The notes under the pieces were generated by a model. The model had not been told where the DNA came from, did not search any database, and worked only from the letters and a program-made list of their open reading frames with translations. Positions 1 through 8,950 of a stretch of DNA of 26,770 bases are shown piece by piece. Source of the DNA: Priapulus caudatus (Eukaryota; Priapulida; Priapulimorpha; Priapulimorphida; Priapulidae); assembly GCF_000485595.1 (NCBI RefSeq), contig NW_014577512.1, positions 115,562-142,331 of the forward strand. Reading direction: 5' to 3'. Position numbers and translations under genes: made by a program. How positions within the stretch are numbered: position 1 is the first letter of the stretch; each line of letters begins with the position of its first letter.

Positions 1-55
1 CGCACCCACGCACGCGCGCAAAAACACACACATATATATGTATAAATAACACGTG
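1..55. repeat. CA/ACGC-rich simple repeat
   Basis: Imperfect CGCA, CACA and ATAT runs open the window. No gene is visible here. Confidence 0.6.
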
Positions 56-370
56 CATGGCTCCTAGTGACTCAATATTTGCAAGCTGTCAGTGACTGTC
101 AACTGCGGAGAGGCCTTGCCATGATGCGCGACGTGGCCGGTTGAGGGTGTGGACGCGATTGTCTGCTGTCGTCATATCGATGTGTGATCAGGATCACTGC
201 CAAATGGTGCTGATGGTACTGACGACACCTTCTGTACTGCGGCAGCAGCGCGCGTCGCCGTGCCTTCACGCAAATAGTGTGAAAGCAGATGTCATTTGTG
301 AGAGCGCGTCGTCATTAGAAGATTACTTACCCCGGCCATCACCATTATAATTATTAGCGCCGCTCCTCCC

Positions 371-530
371 ACACATCGCCACATCGACATCAACAGCTGC
401 ATCAGCATCGCCATCGACATCCGCAGCTGCATCAGCATCGCCATCGACATCAGCAGCTGCATCAGCATCGCCATCGACATCAACAGCTGCATCAGCATCG
501 GCATCAACATCAGCAGAATAATCCTAGTCA
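371..530. repeat. 30-bp minisatellite, about five units
   Basis: The unit has the pattern ACATC-AGCAGCTGCATCAG-CATCGCCATCG and recurs with a 30-bp period and a few substitutions. Because 30 is a multiple of three, every frame stays open and encodes a 10-residue periodic peptide (Met/Leu-rich on the minus strand). That explains the 80-codon minus-strand ORF at 292-534, which I do not regard as a gene. Degenerate CAGCATCA triplets continue to about 610. Confidence 0.85.
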
Positions 531-641
531 GCATTCCAATACTTCAGCATCAGTATGAGCAGAACCAGCAGCATCATCAGCGTCAGCATCAGTAGTAACA
601 GCAGCATCGTCTCGCTGATACTTCTAGTACATACGCGCGCG

Positions 642-644
<3 letters not shown>

Positions 645-700
<56 letters not shown>
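645..700. repeat. (CT)n microsatellite
   Basis: About 28 uninterrupted CT dinucleotides, preceded by a short CGCG run. Confidence 0.97.
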
Positions 701-703
<3 letters not shown>

Positions 704-1016
704 AGTTATCGAAACATGCGCTTTTTCTTAAACACCCTCGAGACTCAATTCCAATATGAGGAATTTGCAACAAAGATCTCGTATTTTTCCCCCACTTATA
801 GATCAATAATTTCACGCTAATGAGTACAGCGTACACAATTATGTATTCGTTATGTGAGCCACACAATGCTTTCGATATGACGGGATGCAAACCAAAATAC
901 CGTTTTCAATTCCTAATTATCTTCTATTATTATTATTTCTTAACCCTCTAGAGAGTGTGAAACTGCAGCTGGGAAAAAATTTATTTAGACTGCTGTAGCC
1001 ATGTACCGGCACCTAC
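701..1016. other. unannotated spacer
   Basis: AT-rich DNA with no recognisable coding, RNA or repeat signal. The minus-strand ORF reaching into it is fed by the adjacent CT run. Confidence 0.5.
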
Positions 1017-1146
1017 ACACGCTCGCACGCACGCACGCACGCACGCACAAACAAGCATGCACGCACGCACTCACGCACCCCCGTATGCACTTACGAACGC
1101 ACACAAGTACGCATTCCCGTACACACACGCGCACGCACGCACGCAC

Positions 1147-1186
<40 letters not shown>
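1017..1186. repeat. ACGC tetranucleotide and (CA)n microsatellite
   Basis: Imperfect (ACGC)n is interrupted by CATGC/CACTC variants and passes into a pure (CA)n run at about 1149-1186. ORFs on both strands here (His/Thr-rich and Cys/Val-rich) are translations of the repeat. Confidence 0.95.
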
Positions 1187-1189
<3 letters not shown>

Positions 1190-2160
1190 TTGATAGTCGC
1201 CCGTTGTCATGGCTTCATAGGTGAGGTAATATTATGCACGCGCCCCCACGTACGTTTTCGCTCACAGTTGGCACACCTCCACGGCCGTACTACACGCTCG
1301 GCGTGACGAAAGTAATTTCTATCCGCTAGAGGTATTGCAGAGCCTGTGATTCCTTATTATGACCATTAATGACATTAAAGTTGGGAACACTCCTAATGGA
1401 GTATCACCCGTAATACGTCAGAGCAAATGAAGCAGAACACGGCCAGCTTTTTTGACTACGACATAGCAATTCCGTGTAAGTCATGTGCATATAGCTGTTT
1501 TACTTTGGACAATTTGTCTACTTGGTTGGAGCATTTGTCCTATACGTACGCTATGCGATACGTGATTTTTTCAGTTGTGATTAACATACGACAAAACTCA
1601 TACCACGATAACATTCTTTTTATGTATAATAGACATCCGTTCTGGAACGTATGTTTATCGTTTAATGTTCCGGTCTCAATCCGTAAGCAATAAACCAATT
1701 TCAAAAGCTCATTTGCTTTTGGTTTTAGATTGCTAGATACAATTTATTTATTCTTCTACAAGAGGGCCAAAATTTTACATACTTAAATTCTTGTCAAAGT
1801 TGAAGAAGAGATATTGCAGTTTTTCATCGGTTTATGGATATCTGTCTTCAATCATTACTTTAAAATTTTCCTACTCACATCTCAACGTTCGTGATATAAC
1901 GTCGTTTTCGGAAGTTCGTAACCTAATTGAAGCAGCCATACTGATAGTGTTTCCGATTGAAAAAAATAGAGAAATTGGATTACAAACTGTACATTCATTA
2001 TAACCGTGAAATTCTTCAGTTCTCGTCCTCTACGGTATAACGTCTTGCCAATACGATGAAACAAAATCAATACCGTAGAGACTGACTATAAGCATGTGTT
2101 TCTCTTGTTAACATTTCATTATTCATATTTACTTCATTATTATTCATATTTATTTATATT
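1187..2160. other. AT-rich spacer without a recognisable gene
   Basis: Short ORFs (88, 70 and 62 codons) occur, but none has recognisable domains or splice-bounded exon structure. The last 60 bases are AT-rich with imperfect ATTCATATTTA repeats leading into the TTA tract of the LINE tail. Confidence 0.5.
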
Positions 2161-2189
2161 TATTATTGTTATTATTATTATTATTATTT
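2161..2189. repeat. (TTA)n tract, probable LINE 3' tail
   Basis: Nine or so TTA triplets on the plus strand, read as AAT on the minus strand. They begin immediately after the end of the minus-strand LINE coding sequence. Many non-LTR retrotransposons end in a short microsatellite rather than poly(A), so this is probably the LINE's 3' terminus. Confidence 0.6.
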
Positions 2190-3218
2190 CCAAAGTGGAT
2201 CACGGCATTAGCCGGTGGCATCTGGGTTGACCGTGCCCCAACCTGGGACATAGGGATTCAATCCAGAATTTATCGCAGAATGTGTGCTATTCCCAGTAGT
2301 GCGATTTTCTGCACTTCTTGGCCAGTGTGGTGGCTAGGAAGTTCCTTAAGGTTCTTCTCAAAACCATTCTTTATAGAGCCAAGGGCTCCAACCACCACTA
2401 GTACAATTCTCGTCTTAGTATTCCACATCCTCCTAATTTCGATCTCCAGATCTTTGTACTTGGTGAGTTTGTCTCTTTTTTTTACCATGATGTTAGAATC
2501 ATCTGGTACGGCTACGTCAATCAACAGGCATCGTTTTTCTTTCCTGTTGTGGAGCACTATATCAGGGCAGTTTGCAGGTATCGTGCGATCTGTCTGCACT
2601 GCCATATCCCACATTATGGTAGATCTCCGATGTTGGTAACTGGTCTCGGAGTATGTTTATACCACTTGTCAGGTACTTGTTTACCAAGTTCACTGCAAAT
2701 CGACCACTGNNNNNNNNNNGCTGATGGATTTTGATAAGCTTTGTAAATTTTTCTTCCTTAAGCTCGATGTAGTCGCCTAGACCTACAATCGCAGTGTTAT
2801 GCGCAGACATTAGTTCAATGAGACCACGACCACCATTTTGCCTCTTGATGTACAGTCGCTCTACATCTACTTTTGGGTGGTGGAGACCGTGCATGGTTAG
2901 TAGCTTTCTTGTCTTGCGATCTATCTTTTCGATATCTGATCGCAACCAGTTGATCACCCCAAAGCTGTACACGGGGACTGGGAGTGCCAGGCAATTGATC
3001 GCTGTTATCTTGTTTTTTTAGGAGAGCTCAGACTTGAGAACTAGGCGAACTCGGCGATAGTACTCCTTAGCAATGTTCTCTTTCATCTTTGCATGCTGAA
3101 TATCATTACTTTCTCACCATCTTTTTGTCTACACCAAGATATTTGTAGGTGTCCTCGTGGTTCAGACTGTCGTGTAGGGCTGTCTTGTCATTAAGCTCGA
3201 TATTTCGACTTTTTACTA
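2190..3218 (-). pseudogene. LINE pol remnant: C-terminal half of RT and PD-type endonuclease
   Basis: This is the downstream half of a non-LTR retrotransposon polyprotein, broken by mutation. Reading on the minus strand from 3218 there is an RT thumb-like stretch containing DTYKYLGVD, then KEYYRRVRLVLKSEL, then an INWLRSDIEKIDRKTRKLL block and a GGRGL motif. A separate reading frame ends the protein and contains a PD (codons at 2561-2566) followed about 16 residues later by IDVAVP (Asp codon 2516-2518). That spacing resembles the PD-(D/E)xK-like restriction-type endonuclease at the C-terminus of R2/R4-group LINEs. That clade assignment is my inference. Damage seen: a frameshift near 3105, a stop at 3018-3020, a frameshift near 2600-2620, and an N gap at 2710-2719. 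The upstream part of the same gene lies at 6655-6815, separated by inserted elements. Confidence 0.85.
2710..2719. other. assembly gap (10 N)
   Basis: Ten unknown bases lie within the LINE remnant. A fixed length of ten may be a placeholder rather than the true size. Confidence 0.99.
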
Positions 3219-3555
3219 TAGTCCAGTTGCCGAGTAGGTAAATTTGACTGAACGTTGCAATCGGGTATATAAAAGGTTTTTTGTGGTATCCTGATCTTTA
3301 GACTATCTTGAACCAGAATCCACCGGGTGCCACTTTGGCACCCTTGGGGAATTTATTTATCACAAAAAATACACATCGTATATTTTCCCATCTGAGTGCG
3401 TATAAATTAAGAGGGTAGGCACGCTAAACTTGCAATAACTTCTGTAATATTTGGGCAATCTTAATATATTTAGTATTGTTTTGTTTAGTAAACACTGTAT
3501 TTGTATGCACAATCCTAGACTAATTACACCCACAACATACGACCATCAGAAGCCA
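3219..3555 (+). repeat. left terminal inverted repeat
   Basis: This arm matches the reverse complement of 6145-6461, with small indels (an extra GAGTAGGT block near 3232 on this side). Shared landmarks include TGAACGTTGCAATCGGGTA, TTGCAATAACTTCTGTAATA and GACTAATTACACCCACAACA. An internal stem-loop, GGGTGCC-ACTTT-GGCACCC, lies at 3325-3343. Confidence 0.9.
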
Positions 3556-3566
3556 CATATGATAAA

Positions 3567-3944
3567 GTGTTGCGATTCAGAATGTCAGTAGGCAAATACA
3601 TTGGAGAAAAAGACTTACCTGCAAGAGGTTTATCAGATGTAAGTGGTCACGTGAGTGCATGGTTTGATAATTACGACCTGAATATCTGTACTCCTAATGG
3701 TATGCGTGAAACACATGCAATGGCATCTCAGTTAATGCAACAACCGTCCACTACTGCTGTAACTTCACTGACAAAGCCTGAAGCTGCCCCTATGATTATA
3801 CCAAGAATAAACAAGTTGGAAATGAGAAATCTGAAGTTAGGGGAGCTGGCAGCCGTGCCAATGAAGCATTACCAGGGCCCAAAGAAACCTACACCTCCAG
3901 TGATTGACGTTCACGCGTTGGCCCACCACTGGAAGATATTGTAA
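3567..3944 (+). pseudogene. Transposase remnant, N-terminal block
   Basis: This is the first surviving block of the transposon's gene. The open frame begins at a GTG (3567) with the first ATG at 3582, so the true start was upstream or in a lost exon. Recognisable stretches are WFDNYDLNICTPNGMRETHAMA and, near the end, VPMKHYQGPKKPTPP. I associate both with the large uncharacterised transposon-linked proteins repeated in invertebrate genomes. The frame stops at 3942-3944, and coding similarity continues in another frame from about 3945, so a frameshift separates this block from the next. No catalytic motif lies in this part. Confidence 0.6.
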
Positions 3945-3946
3945 GT

Positions 3947-4769
3947 CAAGCGAAGAGTGTAGCATTAGCTCTGGAGTCTGATGTAGCATCGCTAAGCACA
4001 GTGATAAAAAATGAACACGAAGGAAAATCTGCAGTAGAGTGGTCAAGACACATGTCAAGCTTGGCAAAGCAGAAAACCTTACCTAAACCACCCACTAAGT
4101 ACATATCCGGGCCACTGATAGATGCACCACCTGCACACACAGACACTGTCTTAACAACGATGTTGAACACAGAACGATTCATCCAACAACATGGAAGCAC
4201 TTTTACCCATTTGGTTGCCGATATGCAGCTTTATAAAGTCGTCATGCAGATCAGATTGGCACAGCCAGATAGATGGCAAAACCTGGTAGTGCGCCCAGGA
4301 GGTATGAACTTGTTGATATCCTTTATCAGCTGCATTGGTATGCTCATGAAAGGGTCTGGGCTGGAATACCTCCTCAAGTCTGCATTCGGTGGTGTGAAAA
4401 ATATGTTGAACGGGAAAGCATGGCCTAAAGCCATGCGGGGGTTATGTATGGTTGTGACAGCCATTCTATACGATTTCATTCTTGATAGAGATGTCACTGT
4501 GGTGTCCATGCAAATGTACCTAGAGCAAGTCAGGAGTACGCCAACCGGTCGTCTATGGGTTGATTGCCTCATCAAGCCAGTAATGATTGCCCACATGTTC
4601 GTACGTGCAGAGAGAGAAGGAGATTGGCACGTACACTGTTACTGTGTCAAACAAATGCTTTGTTACTTCTTTGCCGCTGCACACTAGAATTATGCCAGAT
4701 ATGCTGTCTGGTACCTGATGGAAATGGAGTTCACACTTTCATGTGATGCAAAGGCAATGTTTCTTTGAG
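3947..4769 (+). pseudogene. Transposase remnant, central conserved block
   Basis: The longest open stretch of the element (first ATG 4001, first stop TAG at 4685-4687). It contains a conserved series that I recognise from this protein family: SAFGGVKNMLNGKAWPKAMR, then an RLWVDCLIKPV segment, then FVRAEREGDWH, then YFFAAAH. After the TAG the same frame goes on with NYARYAVWYLMEME up to about 4769, so the stop is a point mutation within the protein. The function of this region is not known to me. It may hold the DNA-binding or catalytic part of the transposase, but I see no obvious DDE triad. Confidence 0.7.
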
Positions 4770-5011
4770 GAGAGCATGTTTGTCGACACAAGCAATGTGT
4801 CTGGAAATCAGTCTTCAGCGATCAGTTTGGAGAACAGATGTATATTAGATATGAAAAAGCAAAGGGTGATCTTGTAGGTTTGACCCTGTTAGCTGATCAA
4901 GTTGCGGGCTGGATACTATCCTATCCCATCTGCAACAGGGTTTCTATGTCCCTGAACACCATGTTCCCAGAAGATGTAAATAAAAACACAGGGGATAAAC
5001 ACAAAGAATGA
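4766..5011 (+). pseudogene. Transposase remnant, middle block
   Basis: After a frame change near 4766 the reading continues as GEHVCRHKQCVWKSVFSDQF, GEQMYIRYEKAKGDLVGLTL and ADQVAGW, which is the segment that follows the NYARY block in full-length relatives. It ends at a TGA at 5009-5011. The region between this block and the nuclease block looks shorter than in full-length relatives, which suggests an internal deletion near 4980-5010. Confidence 0.55.
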
Positions 5012-5562
5012 TAGAAGAAACTCAGTGCCTGTTTGACCATGAAGAAGCTGATGTGACCCTTGTGAGCTACATGCTGCATATGATTAGGCAGCAAAGCAAG
5101 ATGAATATCTAGAACACCTGCGATGACACAGATGTATTTGTGTTGCTTATGTACTTCTACTGAAAGAACAAGCTATCCGCTCAAATTACAATGAAGAAGT
5201 TTGATGGAAAAGTGATTGATATCAATGCTTCTGCAAATAAACTTAGTGTCATGTGTCTGCAGCTCTTACCCCTGCATGCTGCGACAGGATGTGACACAGT
5301 CTCTTATCCTTATCGCAAAGGAAATGTGGCAACTTTCAATGTATTGATGAAGCATGACAATCTAGGATTAGACATTATTGGTGATCGTGATACACAAGTA
5401 GATGATTTGATTGAGGCCGGCGAAAACTTATACTGTCTTCTATATGGTGCCAGGCAGGGTATAAGCTTGAATGCTTTACGTATAAGCTCTTCAGCACGAA
5501 AAAGAATTCTTCTTCTATCAGGTCACTGCCACCAACTGATGACGCCTTTGCTAAACATATGA
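5008..5562 (+). pseudogene. Transposase remnant, XPG/FEN-like (PIN-fold) nuclease block
   Basis: One frame carries HEEADVTLVSYML (acidic residues at 5041-5052), then DDTDVFVLLMYFY (Asp codons 5122-5133), then LHAATGCDT (5272-5298) followed by a basic-Gly segment. The series acidic helix, D-x-D strand, then GCD plus helical turn matches the layout of FEN1/XPG nucleases (E-A-E-A, T-x-D-x-D, L-G-C-D-Y-x-x-G-I-G). That is an inference from motif order. Two in-frame stops, TAG at 5110-5112 and TGA at 5161-5163 (where the family has Trp), make it inactive. Metal-binding acidic residues are still present in the decayed copy. Confidence 0.7.
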
Positions 5563-5927
5563 AACGTGCTCACTTACAGGCTATGGTTTGGAAGGCTGCC
5601 AAAGAATAATGTCCATCAAACATAGATATTTCAAATTATGGCTGGAAACTTCTTGAAGGCAAACCTCATCCCACTTTTGGAAATGCAACAGTTGCACCTC
5701 CAGAACTCATAAAAGTTGTTGCTTGCAGTTGTGCCTCAAACAAGCCATGACATACTCAAAAGTGCAGTTGTAAGGATAGTGGATTGTGCAAATGTGAGGC
5801 TGATGATAAGTGTCACAATGAACACACTGCTAGACATGTTTCTAGTGAGCAATCTGAGATGCATATTGACAGTGAGAGTAACAGTTCAGATAAACTTTCC
5901 ATATCAGATGATTCATACCTGAATTAA
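5526..5927 (+). pseudogene. Transposase remnant, Cys-rich C-terminus
   Basis: A third frame continues from about 5532 (PPTDDAFAKHMKRAHLQAMV) and ends at what looks like the natural stop, TAA 5925-5927. Three CxC pairs and one more Cys remain: 5724-5732, 5763-5771, 5787-5795 and 5811-5813, with a TGA at 5748-5750 between the first two. Such a C-terminal cluster (CSC...CSC..GLC.C....C) is probably a zinc-binding tail and is the usual end of this protein family. A Ser/Asp-rich run follows it. I recall a Cys8 motif in Academ proteins, and seven cysteines are visible here. Confidence 0.6.
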
Positions 5928-6144
5928 AGGTGAGATGTGTAAATGTATAAATGATATCTGATGTATAATGTATTTATATAATTATTAGAACATAGTAGAA
6001 CATGTAAATGTTAGAATATTATCACTACATAATTGTGTGCTAAGACTCAACTACCATCTAAAAGTTTTATATAGAGACAGTTTGAAATATACATGTGTAA
6101 TAGACAGGAAATCTATGGCTTCGCTGATGATCATTTTAGATTCC
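5928..6144. other. transposon interior, non-coding
   Basis: AT-rich sequence between the end of the transposase remnant and the right inverted repeat, with no further motif seen. Confidence 0.6.
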
Positions 6145-6461
6145 TGGTTTTTGATGGTCATATGTTGTGGGTGTAATTAGTCTAGGATTGTGCATGAGTG
6201 TTTAATGAGCAAAACAATACCAAATATTTGAAGATTGACCTAATATTACAGAAGTTATTGCAAGTTTAGTAAGTCTACTCACTTAATTTTTATGCACTCA
6301 GCTGGGAAATTATACGATGTGTATTTTTTGTGATAAAAAAAATTCCCAAGGGTGCACAGTACACCCGCGTGGGATTCTGTTCAGGATAGTCTAAAGATCA
6401 GGAAACCACAAAAAAACCGTGTATATACCCGATTGCAACGTTCAGTCATTTGGCAACCGGC
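6145..6461 (-). repeat. right terminal inverted repeat
   Basis: Inverted copy of 3219-3555, diverged by substitutions and small indels. It retains a stem-loop at 6350-6366 (GGGTG...CACCC) at the place equivalent to the left arm's stem-loop. Confidence 0.9.
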
Positions 6462-6470
6462 TACTAGCTT

Positions 6471-6654
6471 GCAGGGCGTGTACAGGATTTGTACCAGGGG
6501 GGAGGGGGTGGTCTAACCGTAACCCAAACTTGCAAGCACGCGAAAATTTTGAAATTAGACCCCCTTAGAGGCGTTTTCTGCGCGAGCAGGGGGGCTCCAG
6601 GGGGTCCGACCACGGGGGCCGGCCAGGGGGTACGGTCCCCTGTACACGCCCCTG
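6471..6654. mobile_element. 184-bp foldback MITE inserted in the LINE
   Basis: The ends are inverted copies: CAGGGCGTGTACAGG at 6472-6486 against the reverse complement of CCTGTACACGCCCCTG at 6639-6654. The interior is rich in G and C runs. GCTT at 6467-6470 and again at 6655-6658 is the likely short TSD (GCTTG/GCTTA if five bases are counted). The ends resemble CAGGG-type hAT termini, but the TSD is not eight bases, so I leave the superfamily open. Confidence 0.75.
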
Positions 6655-6815
6655 GCTTACCACCTTTTAAGATTGCGGTTGCACACTTTTCCAAGCCGAA
6701 CTCCATTTTGATGTCATCAATGAATGCTTTGACTGTTACCAAGGCCTGCTCCAGCTCATATTCGTTCTTGGTGAACAGTTTAAGGTCAATCATGTAGAGC
6801 AGGTGGCTGATGGTG
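6655..6815 (-). pseudogene. LINE pol remnant: RT catalytic segment
   Basis: The upstream part of the LINE broken at 2190-3218. The minus strand reads HLLYMIDLKLFTKNEYELEQ, then a VTVKAFIDDIKMEFGLEKCA segment, and ends at LKGGK against the MITE. This is the palm C-motif region of a LINE reverse transcriptase. The usual YxDD is YMID (codons 6785-6796), so the first catalytic Asp is replaced by Ile and the enzyme would be dead. Upstream, the reading runs straight into an AAC/AAT microsatellite, so the 5' part of the element is missing. Confidence 0.85.
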
Positions 6816-6896
6816 TTGTTATTATTATTATTATTAGTAGTAGTAGTAGTAGTATTATTAGTATTATTATTATTATACATATTATTATTATTATTC
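6815..6896. repeat. (TTA/TAG)n microsatellite
   Basis: TTA triplets with an internal (TAG)6-type block. It truncates the LINE remnant on its 5' side and produces spurious Asn-rich and Ser/Ile-rich ORFs. Confidence 0.95.
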
Positions 6897-7343
6897 ATTT
6901 CATTATATATATCGTAACAGTTTACATGTTATTTTTTTTAAATATGAAAGAAACTACCACATCATCATACACTGTTAGGGCACCACCAACGCGCTATCGA
7001 CAGACTGGGATTTCGCCTGTTTCGTTACACTTGTTAGCTCAGTAGTGATAAATCTACGCGCTGCAGTTTAAGCTACGCTACGGTACACAAAACTTATCCC
7101 CCACTATTAAGCTATTCTACGCTAAATTGCGTGTAGGCAATCCAGTGCCAGGCGCGGGCTAAACTGCTTTATACGCATGCGTTTGGGTCACATAAAAGTA
7201 CAGTGGCGTCTAAAATTGTCTCTGAAATTTTGTGCTTGATCTTCACTTCATTAGCGTATGCTCATATAGTGTAAACAACCCGGTTCGTTTGATCGCAAAT
7301 AGAAGTAGTAACTGGAACGACGACGAGGTAAAGTCTGGTTGCA
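6897..7343. other. unannotated spacer
   Basis: No recognised coding sequence. A TTAGCTCAGTAGTG stretch near 7033 resembles a tRNA A box, but no B box or acceptor stem follows. Confidence 0.45.
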
Positions 7344-7562
7344 ATGTGGTCAGAAGAATCTATCCCGAAAAAGGCATGGAAAGGCATAAATAATAATGTG
7401 CATGTTTATGCTTGCAAATTTGCCGATTTTATATCCAGGAGATATAATATATATCATGGGAATATCCCGATTCTATTATACGCCGGTTGTAGCTTCTTCT
7501 GTGTATTTGGTTGCCTGTTAATACTCTTCTGCTATTGCAATTGGTCAGTATATGAATCTTAA
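7344..7562 (+). CDS. candidate small single-pass membrane ORF (unrecognised)
   Basis: A 72-codon ORF with a charged first half (many Lys and Arg) and one strongly hydrophobic stretch at about residues 45-67 (IPILLYAGCSFFCVFGCLLI). GCAATG is an acceptable start context, and a GAG-GTAAAG donor-like site lies just upstream (about 7325). I do not recognise the protein. It could be a chance ORF, since nothing else in the neighbourhood supports a gene and no poly(A) signal or partner exon could be tied to it. Confidence 0.15.
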   Translation: MWSEESIPKKAWKGINNNVHVYACKFADFISRRYNIYHGNIPILLYAGCSFFCVFGCLLILFCYCNWSVYES

Positions 7563-8668
7563 TAATGTCATCGGCGGTGCTGTTGTTTTGCCGTCATTTC
7601 TGTATACACCAGCAAATGATTCTTCCCGGAATGAGCGGATTAGTTGTGGGTGTAAGATGTTATATACCTCCCCACTGCAGTCTGCGTACAAATACTCAGA
7701 TATAGCCTGCCGCCCGCCCCCTTCCACCATCACTATTCCTACTGCCGCAGAATCACGATGTCGGCGAAAAGGCACTGCGTTCCTAATCTTATATATTATT
7801 GGTTTCTGTTCCAACGTTGTTTGCAGACGTCGCAGAGACACGGTGATAACGTGGTATTTGACACACGTCCGGCTGTCACTGCCGCGTGTCATAGCGCACT
7901 CCTCTTCACGTGCAACGCAAACAGCAAAGTTCGTTAAACATAACTGGAAATAATCTATACTGTCGGTATACTCGTGAATGTAAACGGCGTTGCTAAGGGG
8001 TAAAGTGCGCCGCCTCAGCACCGTAGCACAGAAGCAGAAGCTTCTGTTAGTCTCTATATACACAGGTATCTCTTTGCTCGGCAACAGTTGTTCCTCCGCA
8101 AAACACTTTGCATTAGCACTACCTACGTAGACTTTTACTTCGCCACAGGTGTGCACGTGGTGGAGTGAACTGCTGCATGGGTACAGCCAAACAAACCTGT
8201 ACATAAGAGTCACTCATGAGCAACGCCAAAAATCCCCTTTACAGACAGTTGTCTATGGGGGTGATTTTACCGTGTAACCACCACTCATTGCCAACGCAAA
8301 GTATCCTTTATAGACAAGTCTTCGTTCTATAGCCAGTAACCACTAGCATAGGTGCGCCTACCGTGAGGTGCGCCTACCGTTATAAGGTGTTAACCTCGCT
8401 TTGAGCTATCGTACACAACCTTGTCTATGAAGGCTCATTTACGCATACGACAAGACGTTGACTATCCCTGTTATTACCTATTAACTCGGGTAGATTACAA
8501 TTATATGACATAGGATTCCGAAACCATCATGATTATACCCATATATGCTTTCACGGCTTACAGCCAGGCAATCGCGATAATGTGCTTCATAATCATGCAT
8601 GCATTCACGTAACATCTGCGTAGCTTGATGCGTTTATACAATTCCACCCCGCTTACACATTTCCCCCT
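7563..8668. other. spacer containing a long unrecognised minus-strand ORF
   Basis: The minus strand is open from 8213 to 7545 (222 codons), the longest open stretch outside transposons. No domain, repeat or family resemblance is visible, so I do not call it a gene. Around 8213-8335 two diverged copies of a ~66-bp segment (starting CTCATGAGCAACGCC and CTCATTGCCAACGC) lie in tandem. GGTGCGCCTACCGT occurs twice in tandem at about 8351-8380. Confidence 0.4.
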
Positions 8669-8708
8669 TCTCTCTCTCTCTCTCTCTCTCCCTCTCTCTC
8701 TCTCTCTC

Positions 8709-8778
<70 letters not shown>

Positions 8779-8850
8779 CGCTCTTACTCGCTCTCGCTCT
8801 CACTTTTTCTGACGCTCTCTCGATCTTTCTCTCTCTCGCTATATAACTAT
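8669..8850. repeat. (CT)n microsatellite, interrupted, with CTCG variants
   Basis: Long CT tracts are broken by CCT and TTC, then degrade into CTCGCTCT repeats. ORFs on both strands (Ser/Leu-rich and Arg/Glu-rich) are translations of the repeat. Confidence 0.95.
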
Positions 8851-8914
8851 TCCTTTCTCGCAGCCTGTTTTTCTCTCGTCCTTTCTCATGCTTTCCCTCT
8901 CGAACTTTGTCGAT

Positions 8915-8916
<2 letters not shown>

Positions 8917-8947
<31 letters not shown>
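8917..8947. repeat. (CT)n microsatellite
   Basis: About 15 pure CT units, separated from the previous tract by about 65 bases. Confidence 0.95.

Positions 8948-8950
<3 letters not shown>

Larger units (their letters stand above)
3219..6461 (+). mobile_element. 3.2-kb DNA transposon with long terminal inverted repeats (Academ-like, tentative)
   Basis: The two ends are inverted copies over about 320 bp. The outermost matching bases are CCAGTTGCC at 3223-3231 and GGCAACCGG at 6452-6460. Direct repeats TACTA flank the element (3214-3218 and 6462-6466). Removing the element plus one TACTA (and the small MITE next to it) restores the LINE reading frame across the junction as K-L-V-K-S-R-N-I-E-L, which supports this boundary. 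An alternative boundary uses ATTT at 3242-3245 and 6448-6451 around GACTG...CAGTC. The interior carries one broken plus-strand gene with an XPG/FEN-like nuclease core. Long TIRs, a short TSD and an XPG-type nuclease fit what I recall of the Academ superfamily, but I could not search for it. Confidence 0.85.

Noticed and set aside
985-1306. Cys/Val-rich and His/Thr-rich ORFs
   Set aside because: They are translations of (ACGC)n and (CA)n repeats.
7025-7110. tRNA-like A box TTAGCTCAGTAGTG
   Set aside because: No B box (GGTTCRANNCC), no acceptor-stem pairing and no CCA-side structure found, so there is no support for a tRNA or a tRNA-derived SINE.
7545-8213. 222-codon minus-strand ORF
   Set aside because: Long for chance in this DNA, but no domain, low-complexity bias, splice pattern or family resemblance could be seen, and a plus-strand ORF overlaps much of it. 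I could not support a gene.
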